This document shows positions 1-6,706 of a stretch of DNA of 12,959 nucleotides, piece after piece. A program made the translations under genes and the position numbers. The notes beneath the pieces were generated by a model that saw nothing but the letters and a program-made list of their open reading frames with translations, had not been told where the DNA came from and ran no database searches. The DNA comes from CBFDCQ01 sp965603355 (GTDB lineage: Bacteria > Hydrogenedentota > CAZGCA01 > CBFDCQ01), in contig CBFDCQ010000088.1 of assembly GCA_965603355.1 (NCBI GenBank), positions 1 to 12,959 on the forward strand, in the 5' to 3' direction. Every line of letters starts with the position of its first letter. Within the stretch, counting starts at the first letter, position 1.

Positions 1-1
1 A

Positions 2-70
2 TTGCGCCGGGAAAAGCGTCGCGGGGCGGCGTGCAATGGTTCCTCCACAACGCGTCAGTGACCGGCGCAA
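2..70. repeat. 9-bp perfect inverted repeat, 51-nt spacer
   Basis: The arms TTGCGCCGG (2-10) and CCGGCGCAA (62-70) are perfect reverse complements, and the right arm ends one base before the TTGACA of the promoter at 72. The spacer is too long for a simple terminator and no T-run follows. Frame 1 is open from base 1 to a TGA at 73-75, so part of this could be the 3' end of an upstream gene cut by the window edge; I do not recognise that peptide. The repeat may be a folded 3' end or chance. Confidence 0.35.
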
Positions 71-71
71 C

Positions 72-100
72 TTGACAAAGGCTAAGGGTTTTGGTATGTT
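72..100 (+). promoter_or_regulatory. Sigma70-type promoter upstream of the aminotransferase-serA unit
   Basis: A consensus -35 box TTGACA (72-77) is followed, after exactly 17 bp, by TATGTT (95-100; 4 of 6 matches to TATAAT). A second -10-like hexamer, TATAGT (100-105; 5 of 6), lies at a poor 22-bp spacing. Transcription would start near 107-112, giving a leader of about 115-120 nt before the ATG at 228. The surrounding bases are AT-rich compared with the rest of the window. This is the best promoter I see in the window. Confidence 0.6.
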
Positions 101-121
101 ATAGTGTTGGAAATTATAGCA

Positions 122-158
122 GCGCGTGAAGGCGAAAGAGTGTTTTCGCGCCTTTTTT
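122..158 (+). terminator. Intrinsic terminator or leader attenuator
   Basis: GCGCG (122-126) can pair with CGCGC (147-151), extended by GAA/TTT around one mismatch; an alternative stem pairs GGCGAAA (131-137) with 144-152 around a CG bulge. The hairpin is followed by C and six T (153-158), the classic rho-independent layout. It lies downstream of the promoter at 72-100 and upstream of the start codon at 228, so it would end a roughly 50-nt transcript early unless read through. It could instead terminate an upstream operon if the promoter call is wrong. AGCGCGTG (121-128) is also perfectly complementary to CACGCGCT (197-204) further down the leader. Confidence 0.5.
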
Positions 159-227
159 GTAATAGGGGGCGAGGCAGGCTTCGCGGAGGGTTTGTCCACG
201 CGCTTCAGGATAGAGGGATTCTCGATC

Positions 228-1370
228 ATGAGGAAAAAACGGCTTGCCTCTCCGGGGCCCACACCGGTTCCTCCGGAATCGTTGCTGGCGATGGCGCGGC
301 CGGTGTTCCACCACAGGACGGCGTTCTTCAGGGGGCTACTTGAGGGTGTCAATGACGCGCTGAAGTACGTTTTCCGCACCGAGAATCCTGTTCTGACGTT
401 CTCCTCGTCGGGAACGGGCGCGATGGAAGGCGCCGTTACGAATACGCTTTGTGCAGGGGATACGGCGCTTGTCGTGCGGGGTGGCAAGTTCGGAGCCAGA
501 TGGGCGGAGATATGTGAGGCTTACGGTGTTAACGTCGTGCCGATAGACGTCGAGTGGGGAGACGCCGTTAAGCCGGAGGTAATCGCCGAGAAGCTGAAAC
601 AAGACAACGGAATCAGAGCGGTTTTCACAACGCTGTGCGAGACTTCGACCGCCGTGCTGACCGATATAGAGGCGATCGGTAAGATTGTACGCGACACCGA
701 TGCACTGCTCGTGGTGGATTCAATAAGCGGGCTGTGCGCGGACGACCTGCGAACCGACGACTGGTCCGTTGATGTTGCTATAGGAGGATCGCAGAAAGGG
801 TTGATGACACCGCCCGGTCTCGCGTTCGCCGCGTTGAGCGAACGAGCGACAGATGCAATGGCGCAGTCCACGCTTCCGAAATACTATTTCTCTTTCGATA
901 AAGCGCTCAAATCCCTTGAGAAGAGCGACACGCCGTTCACGCCGGCGGTGCCCTTGCTCGTGGCGTTGTCAAACTCGCTGAAGATGATTCAGGAGGAGAC
1001 ATTGGATCGTGTGCTGGCAGGCCACGCTGGTTTGGCGCGTGCGGCGAGGGCCGGCGTCGAGGGTATGGGACTTGAGCTACTCAGCAGGTCGCCGGCCAAC
1101 GCCGTTACGGCCCTCAGGGTGCCTGAGAAGATTGACGGCCTGCGACTTCTTCAAACCATAAGAGAGGATTTCGGCGTCATCGTGGCAGGCGGTCAGGCAA
1201 GTCTGAAAGGTAAGATAATCCGCATCGCGCACCTAGGCTACTCCGACGATTTTGACCTTCTCGCCGCGCTCGCGTCGGTGGAAATGGCGCTCAAGAAGCT
1301 CGGTTATCCTGTGGAGGTTGGCGCTGGAGTGGCTGCAGCCGAGCGTGTCCTTGTGGAAACAGAGGTATGA
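228..1370 (+). CDS. Class V aminotransferase (alanine-glyoxylate / serine-pyruvate type)
   Basis: A PLP-dependent class V aminotransferase of 380 residues, the usual length for the alanine-glyoxylate/serine-glyoxylate group. The N-terminal PGPTPVPP segment is the family substrate-loop signature. The probable Schiff-base lysine is K190 in GGSQKGLMTPPG, D164 in VVDSISG should contact the pyridine nitrogen, and R332 in KIIRIAHLG should bind the substrate carboxylate. I chose the ATG at 228 because the 34 in-frame codons upstream (from GTG 126) run through the terminator hairpin and match no family sequence; a purine-rich GAGGG lies just before 228. The next gene, serA, starts 4 nt after the stop. 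In several lineages without SerC a class V enzyme beside serA is thought to supply the phosphohydroxypyruvate (or hydroxypyruvate) transamination step, so a serine-synthesis role is inferred. Exact substrates cannot be read from sequence. Confidence 0.9.
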   Translation: MRKKRLASPGPTPVPPESLLAMARPVFHHRTAFFRGLLEGVNDALKYVFRTENPVLTFSSSGTGAMEGAVTNTLCAGDTALVVRGGKFGARWAEICEAYGVNVVPIDVEWGDAVKPEVIAEKLKQDNGIRAVFTTLCETSTAVLTDIEAIGKIVRDTDALLVVDSISGLCADDLRTDDWSVDVAIGGSQKGLMTPPGLAFAALSERATDAMAQSTLPKYYFSFDKALKSLEKSDTPFTPAVPLLVALSNSLKMIQEETLDRVLAGHAGLARAARAGVEGMGLELLSRSPANAVTALRVPEKIDGLRLLQTIREDFGVIVAGGQASLKGKIIRIAHLGYSDDFDLLAALASVEMALKKLGYPVEVGAGVAAAERVLVETEV

Positions 1371-1374
1371 CAAA

Positions 1375-2355
1375 GTGAAAGTACTTGTCAGTGACACCTT
1401 GTCCCCTGTCGGCCTCAAAGTGCTGGAAGAAGAGAAGGGGATAGTCGTTGACGTTAAGACCGGAATGACCAAGGAGGAGTTGTGCAAGGAGATCCGGCAG
1501 TACGACGGGCTTATTGTGCGAAGCGGGACAAAAGTTACCGCGGACGTGATTGATGCGGCGAAGAAGCTCAAGGCCATAGCGCGCGCCGGTGTCGGCGTGG
1601 ACAATATAGACGTTGATGCGGCTACAAAACGCGGCATTATAGTTATGAACGCCCCCACGGGCAACACGATATCAACTGCGGAACTAAGTTTTTCGCTGCT
1701 GCTTGCCTTGTCGCGGAACGTGCCTCGAGCGGACCGCTCTTTGAGAGGGGGAAAATGGGAGCGTAAGAGATTCGTGGGCGCCGAGCTCTACGATAAGGCG
1801 CTCGGGCTAATCGGTATGGGCAGGGTCGGTACGGAGGTGGCCAAGAGAGCGCAGGCGTTTGGCATGCACATCCTGGCCTATGACCCGCTTCTCACCGAGG
1901 CAAGGGCGAAAACGTTGGATGTCGAGTGCTGCTTGCTGGACGACGTGATTGAAAAAGCGGACTACATAAGCCTGCACGCTCCGCTGACGCCGGAGACACA
2001 CCACATGCTTGGTGCAACAGAGTTCGCACGAATGAAGAAGGGTGTGAGGATAGTCAACTGCGCGCGCGGCGGTCTGGTTGACGAGGCGGCTCTGGCTCAA
2101 GCCATTAAGTCCGGGCACGTAGCCGGCGCCGCGCTCGATGTCTACGAGCAGGAACCGCCGCGAGACAACCCGCTGTTCGAACTGGACGAGGTAGTGTTGA
2201 CGCCGCATCTTGGAGCGTCAACCAGCGAGGCTCAGCAAAGAGTGGCAGTCGAAGCTGCGCGGCAGCTTGTGGATGCGCTCAAGGGGGGCGTTGTGCGTAA
2301 CGCGGTGAACATGGCGCCTGTCGACAGCGCGACGCTCGAGGTCATAAAGCCATGA
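1375..2355 (+). CDS. serA: D-3-phosphoglycerate dehydrogenase, short form without ACT domain
   Basis: A D-2-hydroxyacid dehydrogenase that would oxidise 3-phosphoglycerate to 3-phosphohydroxypyruvate with NAD, the first step of serine synthesis. It has the split substrate-binding domain (about 1-98 and 285-326) around a Rossmann domain with GMGRVG (147-152) and D170 as the likely ribose-binding acid. The catalytic triad is R231 (NCARGG), E260 (YEQEPP) and H278 (LTPHLGAST). The GTG at 1375 is chosen because translation then begins KVLVSDTLSP as in SerA proteins; AGAGG at 1361-1365 is a suitable ribosome site, and the frame upstream of it is only read-through of the aminotransferase gene. At 326 residues it stops at ..NAVNMAPV..IKP, where long SerA proteins enter the intervening and ACT domains, so serine feedback through ACT is absent. 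Another 2-hydroxyacid substrate is possible, but the aminotransferase partner supports SerA. Confidence 0.88.
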   Translation: MKVLVSDTLSPVGLKVLEEEKGIVVDVKTGMTKEELCKEIRQYDGLIVRSGTKVTADVIDAAKKLKAIARAGVGVDNIDVDAATKRGIIVMNAPTGNTISTAELSFSLLLALSRNVPRADRSLRGGKWERKRFVGAELYDKALGLIGMGRVGTEVAKRAQAFGMHILAYDPLLTEARAKTLDVECCLLDDVIEKADYISLHAPLTPETHHMLGATEFARMKKGVRIVNCARGGLVDEAALAQAIKSGHVAGAALDVYEQEPPRDNPLFELDEVVLTPHLGASTSEAQQRVAVEAARQLVDALKGGVVRNAVNMAPVDSATLEVIKP

Positions 2356-2395
2356 GTCTCGGGCAGAAAAACGGATCTCGAGGATAAAACATATA

Positions 2396-2413
2396 GACGA
2401 CGCGCGCGTCGTC
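2396..2413. repeat. Perfect 18-bp palindrome in the serA-icd gap
   Basis: GACGACGCG (2396-2404) is followed directly by its reverse complement CGCGTCGTC (2405-2413), with no spacer. It sits 41 nt after the serA stop and 60 nt before the icd ATG. There is no T-run after it and no hairpin loop, so it resembles a two-fold protein-binding site more than a terminator. A poor -10-like TATAGA (2392-2397) overlaps its left edge, with no good -35 upstream. An operator role is only inferred. Confidence 0.4.
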
Positions 2414-2473
2414 CGGTATTAGCGAAGAATCCCTCGATACGGAAGAGTCTCTTACCGTCTATTGCGAAAGAGC

Positions 2474-3742
2474 ATGGAACAAAAGAACAACAGATCACCG
2501 GCGTTCGACGGTCTCAACCCGCCGGATAAGGGCGGGATTATCCGACTGGAGAAAGGGAGGCTGCGCGTTCCCGCCGACCCCGTCATACCTTTCATAAGAG
2601 GCGACGGCGTCGGTCCCGACATCTGGAGCGCGGCAGTAGAGGTGTTCGACGCCGCGGTGCGCAAGGCGTACGGCGGGAAGCGCGAGTGCGTCTGGTTCGA
2701 GCTGCACGCCGGCGAGCGGGCGCAGGAGGCGTACGGCGAACTTCTTCCGCGCGACACTGTGGAGGCGATCAGATACTTCCGCGTAGCCATCAAGGGACCG
2801 TTGACGACGCCCGTCTCCGGCGGTTACAGAAGTCTCAACGTGACGTTGCGTCAGCAGCTTGACCTATATGCGTGTGTCAGACCCGCACGCCACATTCCGG
2901 GGGTGCCCAGCCCGATGCTCCATCCGGAGAAGCTCGACGTGGTGGTGTTCCGCGAAAACACGGAGGACGTTTACGCCGGTTTGGAGTGGGAAAGCGGGTC
3001 CGAGGAAGCGCGCGAACTCGTGGACTTCCTTTCGGCTCGGCTCGGCGCCAAGGTGCGAAAGGGTTCGGCCGTGGGCCTCAAACCGGTCAGCGAGGAAGCG
3101 TCTAAGCGGTTGGTGAGGAAGGCGATCCAGTACGCTATTGATCACCGGCGAAAAAGCGTAACTTTGATACATAAAGGCAACATAATGAAGTATACGGAGG
3201 GGGCCTTCCGCGACTGGGGGTACGAGGTTGCCTCGGAAGAGTTCTCCGATTTAACGGTTGCAGAACGCGATCTGGCCGGCGGGCAGGTGGATGGCGCGGA
3301 TGAGGGCAGGATAGTGATCAAAGACAGGATCGCCGATTCGATGTTCCAGCAGGTACTTCTTCGTCCCGAGGAGTACGACGTGCTCGCGACAACCAACCTG
3401 AACGGCGACTACATCTCCGACGCGTGCGCAGCCCAGATTGGCGGGCTGGGCTTAGCGCCCGGCGCGAATATCGGTGACGGTATGGCGATTTTTGAGGCGA
3501 CTCACGGGACCGCTCCAAAATACGCGGGACAGGACAAAGTCAATCCCAGCTCACTGATACTTTCCGGTGCAATGATGTTCGATTACATGGGGTGGAAAGA
3601 GGTTTCCCGGGTCATTGAGGACAGTTTGTCAAGGGCGGTTGCAGATAAGACCGTGACCTACGATCTTCACAGGCAGATGAGCGGGGCTACCCTGCTTAAG
3701 TGTTCCGAGTTTGGGCGGGCAGTGGTTGATAACATGGCGTGA
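2474..3742 (+). CDS. icd: NADP-dependent isocitrate dehydrogenase
   Basis: A 422-residue enzyme of the bacterial homodimeric Icd type (E. coli Icd is 416). It converts isocitrate to 2-oxoglutarate and CO2 in the TCA cycle, in the cytoplasm. Landmarks, with E. coli equivalents offset by about 7: S120 in GGYRSLN (Ser113, the AceK phosphorylation and substrate-binding serine), R126, R136, R160 and Y167 (RENTEDVYAG), the HKGNIMKYTEG lysine, and the metal aspartates in NGDYISD. The coenzyme region keeps the lysine-tyrosine pair of GTAPKYAGQDKV and the Tyr and Arg of TVTYDLHRQM, the set that selects NADP over NAD. I prefer the ATG at 2474; a TTG at 2462 is in frame, and no strong ribosome site precedes either. 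The first 20 or so residues differ from typical Icd. The stop abuts a possible ATG (3743) of the next frame. AceK is not in the window. Confidence 0.95.
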   Translation: MEQKNNRSPAFDGLNPPDKGGIIRLEKGRLRVPADPVIPFIRGDGVGPDIWSAAVEVFDAAVRKAYGGKRECVWFELHAGERAQEAYGELLPRDTVEAIRYFRVAIKGPLTTPVSGGYRSLNVTLRQQLDLYACVRPARHIPGVPSPMLHPEKLDVVVFRENTEDVYAGLEWESGSEEARELVDFLSARLGAKVRKGSAVGLKPVSEEASKRLVRKAIQYAIDHRRKSVTLIHKGNIMKYTEGAFRDWGYEVASEEFSDLTVAERDLAGGQVDGADEGRIVIKDRIADSMFQQVLLRPEEYDVLATTNLNGDYISDACAAQIGGLGLAPGANIGDGMAIFEATHGTAPKYAGQDKVNPSSLILSGAMMFDYMGWKEVSRVIEDSLSRAVADKTVTYDLHRQMSGATLLKCSEFGRAVVDNMA

Positions 3743-3763
3743 ATGTGGAAAGGGTCCGAGGAG

Positions 3764-3937
3764 ATGATCGACCAGGAGCTACTTGATGTTCTAGCGTGTC
3801 CCAAGTGCAAAGGCGAACTGCGGCTGACCGGGAGTAAGGATGGACTCATATGTGACGCGTGCAAGCTGATGTATCCGATTAAGGACGATATACCGATCAT
3901 GCTCATCGATGAGGCATTCAAGCTTGACGAAACATGA
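3764..3937 (+). CDS. Trm112-like / UPF0434 (YcaR-type) small zinc-ribbon protein
   Basis: A 57-residue protein that begins MIDQELLDVLACPKCKG, the hallmark of the UPF0434/Trm112 family. Four cysteines (C12, C15, C30, C33) in two CxxC pairs should bind zinc, followed by the family's YPIKDDIPIML strand. Trm112 relatives in eukaryotes and archaea activate methyltransferases; the bacterial YcaR group is poorly defined and often lies next to cell-envelope genes, which fits the O-antigen-ligase gene downstream. The ATG at 3764 is chosen because the family starts there and AAAGGG (3749-3754) lies 9 nt before it. An in-frame ATG at 3743, flush with the icd stop, would add seven unlike residues. The gene overlaps the next one. 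Confidence 0.85.
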   Translation: MIDQELLDVLACPKCKGELRLTGSKDGLICDACKLMYPIKDDIPIMLIDEAFKLDET

Positions 3938-6047
3938 TGCTACACACTCCCCGCCACAAGTGTCGAGAGAAGACGGCTTACCAGTGCCAACGGTTCTGCC
4001 TGAGAATGGTACGTTCGTGGACCCACCTTATCGAAGACTTGTCCGAGCGGCTGTTATCGCGGCACTTTTCCTCACGCCGCTCATTTTCCCCTGGCGCATC
4101 GGGCGCGGAGCGTACAGTTTCACGTCGTTTCTGGTGCCCAAAGAGGCTTTCGTTCAGTTCACGATAGTGTTTGCGTGTTGCTACTGGCTTGTAGCGATGG
4201 TGTGGTGCGGCACGTTGCGTTTCCGCACCAATCCGCTCTACGCGCCGCTTGCAGTCTTCACAGCGCTTGCCGCCGTTTCAATCGCGTATTCTTCCACACG
4301 GTACAGTTCGACGGTGGATTTCGCGAAAATGCTGACCGTAGTCCTGCTGTTCCCGATTGTCTTGAGCGGTTTTCCGGGCAAGAAGGAGGTACGTCGCGGT
4401 CTTCAGGCGATATTCTTGTCGGGTCTGGTTCTGGCAACGCTGTCGCTCGTCCAGCTGGCAGGGTGGCTTGATTGGGTGTTTCCGAGATACGAGGGCAACC
4501 CGCAGCACATGTACGCTACGTTCGGAAACGACAGCGGCGTCGCAGGCTACCTGCTGCCGGTGCTGCCGATAGGAATCGGGCTGTTCCTGACAAACGAGTC
4601 GAAACGATTGAAATCGGCATACTTCGTTGGTGTTGGGATAATTGCGTACGCGATACTAGCGCTCCAAACGAGGGGCGTATGGCTCGGCGCTTTCGCCGCG
4701 CTCGTTCTTCTTGTCGCGCACATGATGAGGCGCGATGATCTGCGAACGATACTGAGATCGCACAGACGCTACTTGACAGTCGTGCTGGTGCTGGCCGTCA
4801 TTTTTATGGCAGTGCAGTTCGAGTTTCCTGGGGCGAGTACCGACGAGATCGACACGTGGACCCGGATTAAGTCCGCCTTCACGGTCGACCAGATAGGCGT
4901 GAACCACCGCGCCATTTTCTGGGGTTCGGGGCTGCTCATGGCGGCGGATAGACCAGCGTTCGGATTTGGGCTGGGTACATATCGGTACCACGTTCAGGAA
5001 TATCAGGGGAAGCTGATGGCGGCGCTCGGGCCGATGAGCCGACTGGAACCCAACGAGCTTGACACGTTGACGGCACATAACGACTATGTGCAGGTAGCAA
5101 GTGAGCTTGGCTGCGCGGGTGTGGCGGTTGTGATGTGGGGACTTTTCGTGTTTTGGAAAAGTGTCAGACGAACGTTCAGCCTGGAAATGGATGCCAATTC
5201 CCGCTGCATGTTGCTGTCGATCCTTGCGGGACTTTTTGGCATAGCGGTTCTTGCCGTGACGAATTTCCCTTTTCACGTAATCACGCACGCTCAGGTCTTC
5301 ATCTTTCTGCTTGCGGCGGTTGCGACGAGGTGTGGCGGTGAGCGGACGGTATACAAGGAATGGCGCGCGCCGAACCGCCCGTTTTCAAAGGTGGCCGTAT
5401 CGCTCTGCATAATCTTGGTAGCTGCCGCGTTTCTGAGGTTCGTGATGCGGCCGCACGTGGCCGATTACCTGGTGGCCTCCGCCTCCGCGATGGAGTCGGC
5501 GGAGCCCGGCGCTGAAGCCGCGCTCGACCGCGTTAGAAAAGCGGTTGAGATGGAGCCGCGAAATGGACGTACCAGGGCGCTGCTTGGTCAATCGTACCTC
5601 GTCCGGGGCATGATCGACGAGGCGAAGAGCGAATTTGCACTAGCTCTGAAGAATTATGATTCGGCCTGGGTCCGTATCGGCCTCGGCCTACAGTGTGAAG
5701 CTCAGGGTGACTTTGACGAGGCGGCTCAGCATTACTCGGACGCCGCGTTTCGCGCTCCGAAATACCTCAAAGCGCACGAGCACCTGATACGCGTGCTGAT
5801 GAAGGCCGGACGTCTTGAGGATGCCCGGAAACGCTGTGAGGAGGCATTTCGTTGGGTGGGCATAAGACCCCGGCTGCTCAATGTGCGCGCTGAACTCGCA
5901 GCTCTTGAGGGCGACATAGAGAGGTCCATGGTGCTGTTCCGGAGGTCGCTCGAAATGAAGCCCGACCAGGGCGAGATCAGAGCGTTCTTGGAAGATCTCG
6001 CCACGCAGATGCAGAAGAACATAACTGAAAGCCCTTCTGAACCGTGA
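3909..6047 (+). CDS. O-antigen ligase/polymerase (Wzy_C family) membrane protein with C-terminal TPR domain
   Basis: A polytopic inner-membrane protein of up to 712 residues. Hydrophobic segments fall at about 44-60, 82-100, 110-126, 140-155, 167-185, 211-227, 238-252, 256-271, 287-302, 402-417, 433-451, 458-473 and 494-510. Family marks are the TFGN motif (204-207), R255 in the QTRGVWLG segment, and the large periplasmic loop with GLGTY (354-358) and TAHNDYVQVASELG, whose H390 matches the conserved histidine of Wzy_C/WaaL ligases. Residues about 520-700 hold some four to five TPR units. Such proteins ligate or polymerise lipid-linked glycans; whether the acceptor is lipid A, a polysaccharide or a protein cannot be told here. 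The start is uncertain: the ATG at 3909 overlaps the previous gene by 29 bp and has no clear ribosome site; in-frame GTGs at 3960 and 3984 are alternatives. No glycosyltransferase lies nearby. Confidence 0.82.
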   Translation: MRHSSLTKHDATHSPPQVSREDGLPVPTVLPENGTFVDPPYRRLVRAAVIAALFLTPLIFPWRIGRGAYSFTSFLVPKEAFVQFTIVFACCYWLVAMVWCGTLRFRTNPLYAPLAVFTALAAVSIAYSSTRYSSTVDFAKMLTVVLLFPIVLSGFPGKKEVRRGLQAIFLSGLVLATLSLVQLAGWLDWVFPRYEGNPQHMYATFGNDSGVAGYLLPVLPIGIGLFLTNESKRLKSAYFVGVGIIAYAILALQTRGVWLGAFAALVLLVAHMMRRDDLRTILRSHRRYLTVVLVLAVIFMAVQFEFPGASTDEIDTWTRIKSAFTVDQIGVNHRAIFWGSGLLMAADRPAFGFGLGTYRYHVQEYQGKLMAALGPMSRLEPNELDTLTAHNDYVQVASELGCAGVAVVMWGLFVFWKSVRRTFSLEMDANSRCMLLSILAGLFGIAVLAVTNFPFHVITHAQVFIFLLAAVATRCGGERTVYKEWRAPNRPFSKVAVSLCIILVAAAFLRFVMRPHVADYLVASASAMESAEPGAEAALDRVRKAVEMEPRNGRTRALLGQSYLVRGMIDEAKSEFALALKNYDSAWVRIGLGLQCEAQGDFDEAAQHYSDAAFRAPKYLKAHEHLIRVLMKAGRLEDARKRCEEAFRWVGIRPRLLNVRAELAALEGDIERSMVLFRRSLEMKPDQGEIRAFLEDLATQMQKNITESPSEP

Positions 6048-6086
6048 CTTTTTGTCAACTCTCCGCGGGAATAGGGCGTTTTTATA

Positions 6087-6701
6087 ATGCGAGAAAAAGA
6101 TAAAGAACACTCGGTGTCCGAAATTGAGGATGAGCTTCTCGTAAAAGAGGTGCTACGCGGTAGGTCGGGTTCTTTCGATACGCTTGTAAAGCGTTACCAA
6201 TCAGTAGTTTACGCTACAACCTACAGGTTCGTCCAGAACAGGGAGGACGCTCTGGACATCGCGCAGGAGGTGTTCCTGAAGACGTACCGGTCGCTCGACA
6301 AATGGCGGCCGACAGGGCGATTCAAGTCGTGGCTGTTGCGCATAGCGGTGAATATGTCAATAGATCACCTGCGGCGGCGCAACCGGAAGCCGCGCTTCGT
6401 CGGGACCGAGGATCTCAGGCAGTTCGGACATGAGGCGGTCAAGGAACACCTTCAGCCGAGGAAACCGTCCGACATGGTGTCGGACTCGGAGCTGGGTGGT
6501 CTGATACGCAAAGCGGTCGACAAACTGCCGGAGAAACAGAAGGTCGTGTTTATGCTGCGGCATTATGAGGGACTGTTGTTGAAGGAGATAGCTGAGATCA
6601 TGAACTGTACGGAAGGGACGGTCAAGACGCACTTGTTCAGGGCCACCGGCAAGCTGCGCGGTGAGCTCCAGGAGCTGCGTCGCGACTTTATGAGGGGGTG
6701 A
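6087..6701 (+). CDS. ECF-type RNA polymerase sigma factor
   Basis: A 204-residue group 4 (extracytoplasmic function) sigma factor. Region 2 (about 30-100) has the core-binding and -10-melting signatures, including the NREDALDIAQEVFLKTY helix and RFKSWLLRIAVN followed by a basic IDHLRRRNRK stretch. A linker of about 35 residues precedes region 4 (about 137-192), whose LPEKQKVVFMLRHYEG and AEIMNCTEGTVKTHLFRA form the -35 recognition helix-turn-helix. Region 3 is absent, as expected. The ATG at 6087 has AGGG at 6073-6076, 10 nt upstream. The stop overlaps the frame of the downstream anti-sigma gene, and that partner makes this a membrane-signal-controlled sigma factor. The signal and regulon are unknown, and I could not identify a convincing autoregulated promoter upstream. 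Confidence 0.93.
   Translation: MREKDKEHSVSEIEDELLVKEVLRGRSGSFDTLVKRYQSVVYATTYRFVQNREDALDIAQEVFLKTYRSLDKWRPTGRFKSWLLRIAVNMSIDHLRRRNRKPRFVGTEDLRQFGHEAVKEHLQPRKPSDMVSDSELGGLIRKAVDKLPEKQKVVFMLRHYEGLLLKEIAEIMNCTEGTVKTHLFRATGKLRGELQELRRDFMRG
6692..6698 (+). promoter_or_regulatory. Ribosome binding site that sets the anti-sigma start
   Basis: GAGGGGG lies inside the last codons of the sigma gene, 8 nt before the ATG at 6707. It favours that ATG over the in-frame GTG at 6698, which overlaps the site itself. It implies translational coupling of sigma and anti-sigma. Confidence 0.6.
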
Positions 6702-6706
6702 ACGGT

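Noticed and set aside
1..75. Frame 1 open from the window edge to a TGA at 73-75
   Set aside because: It could be the end of an upstream gene, but 24 codons without a recognisable motif, and with the promoter overlapping the stop, are not enough to annotate.
2523..2544. 7-bp inverted repeat CGGATAA/TTATCCG with an 8-nt loop
   Set aside because: It lies inside the icd coding sequence, in codons that align with family residues, has no T-run, and could arise by chance.
6083..6088. Perfect TATAAT overlapping the sigma-factor start codon
   Set aside because: The only -35-like hexamer (TTGTCA, 6052-6057) is 25 bp away, and transcription would begin inside the coding region. Probably chance at an AT-rich gene start.
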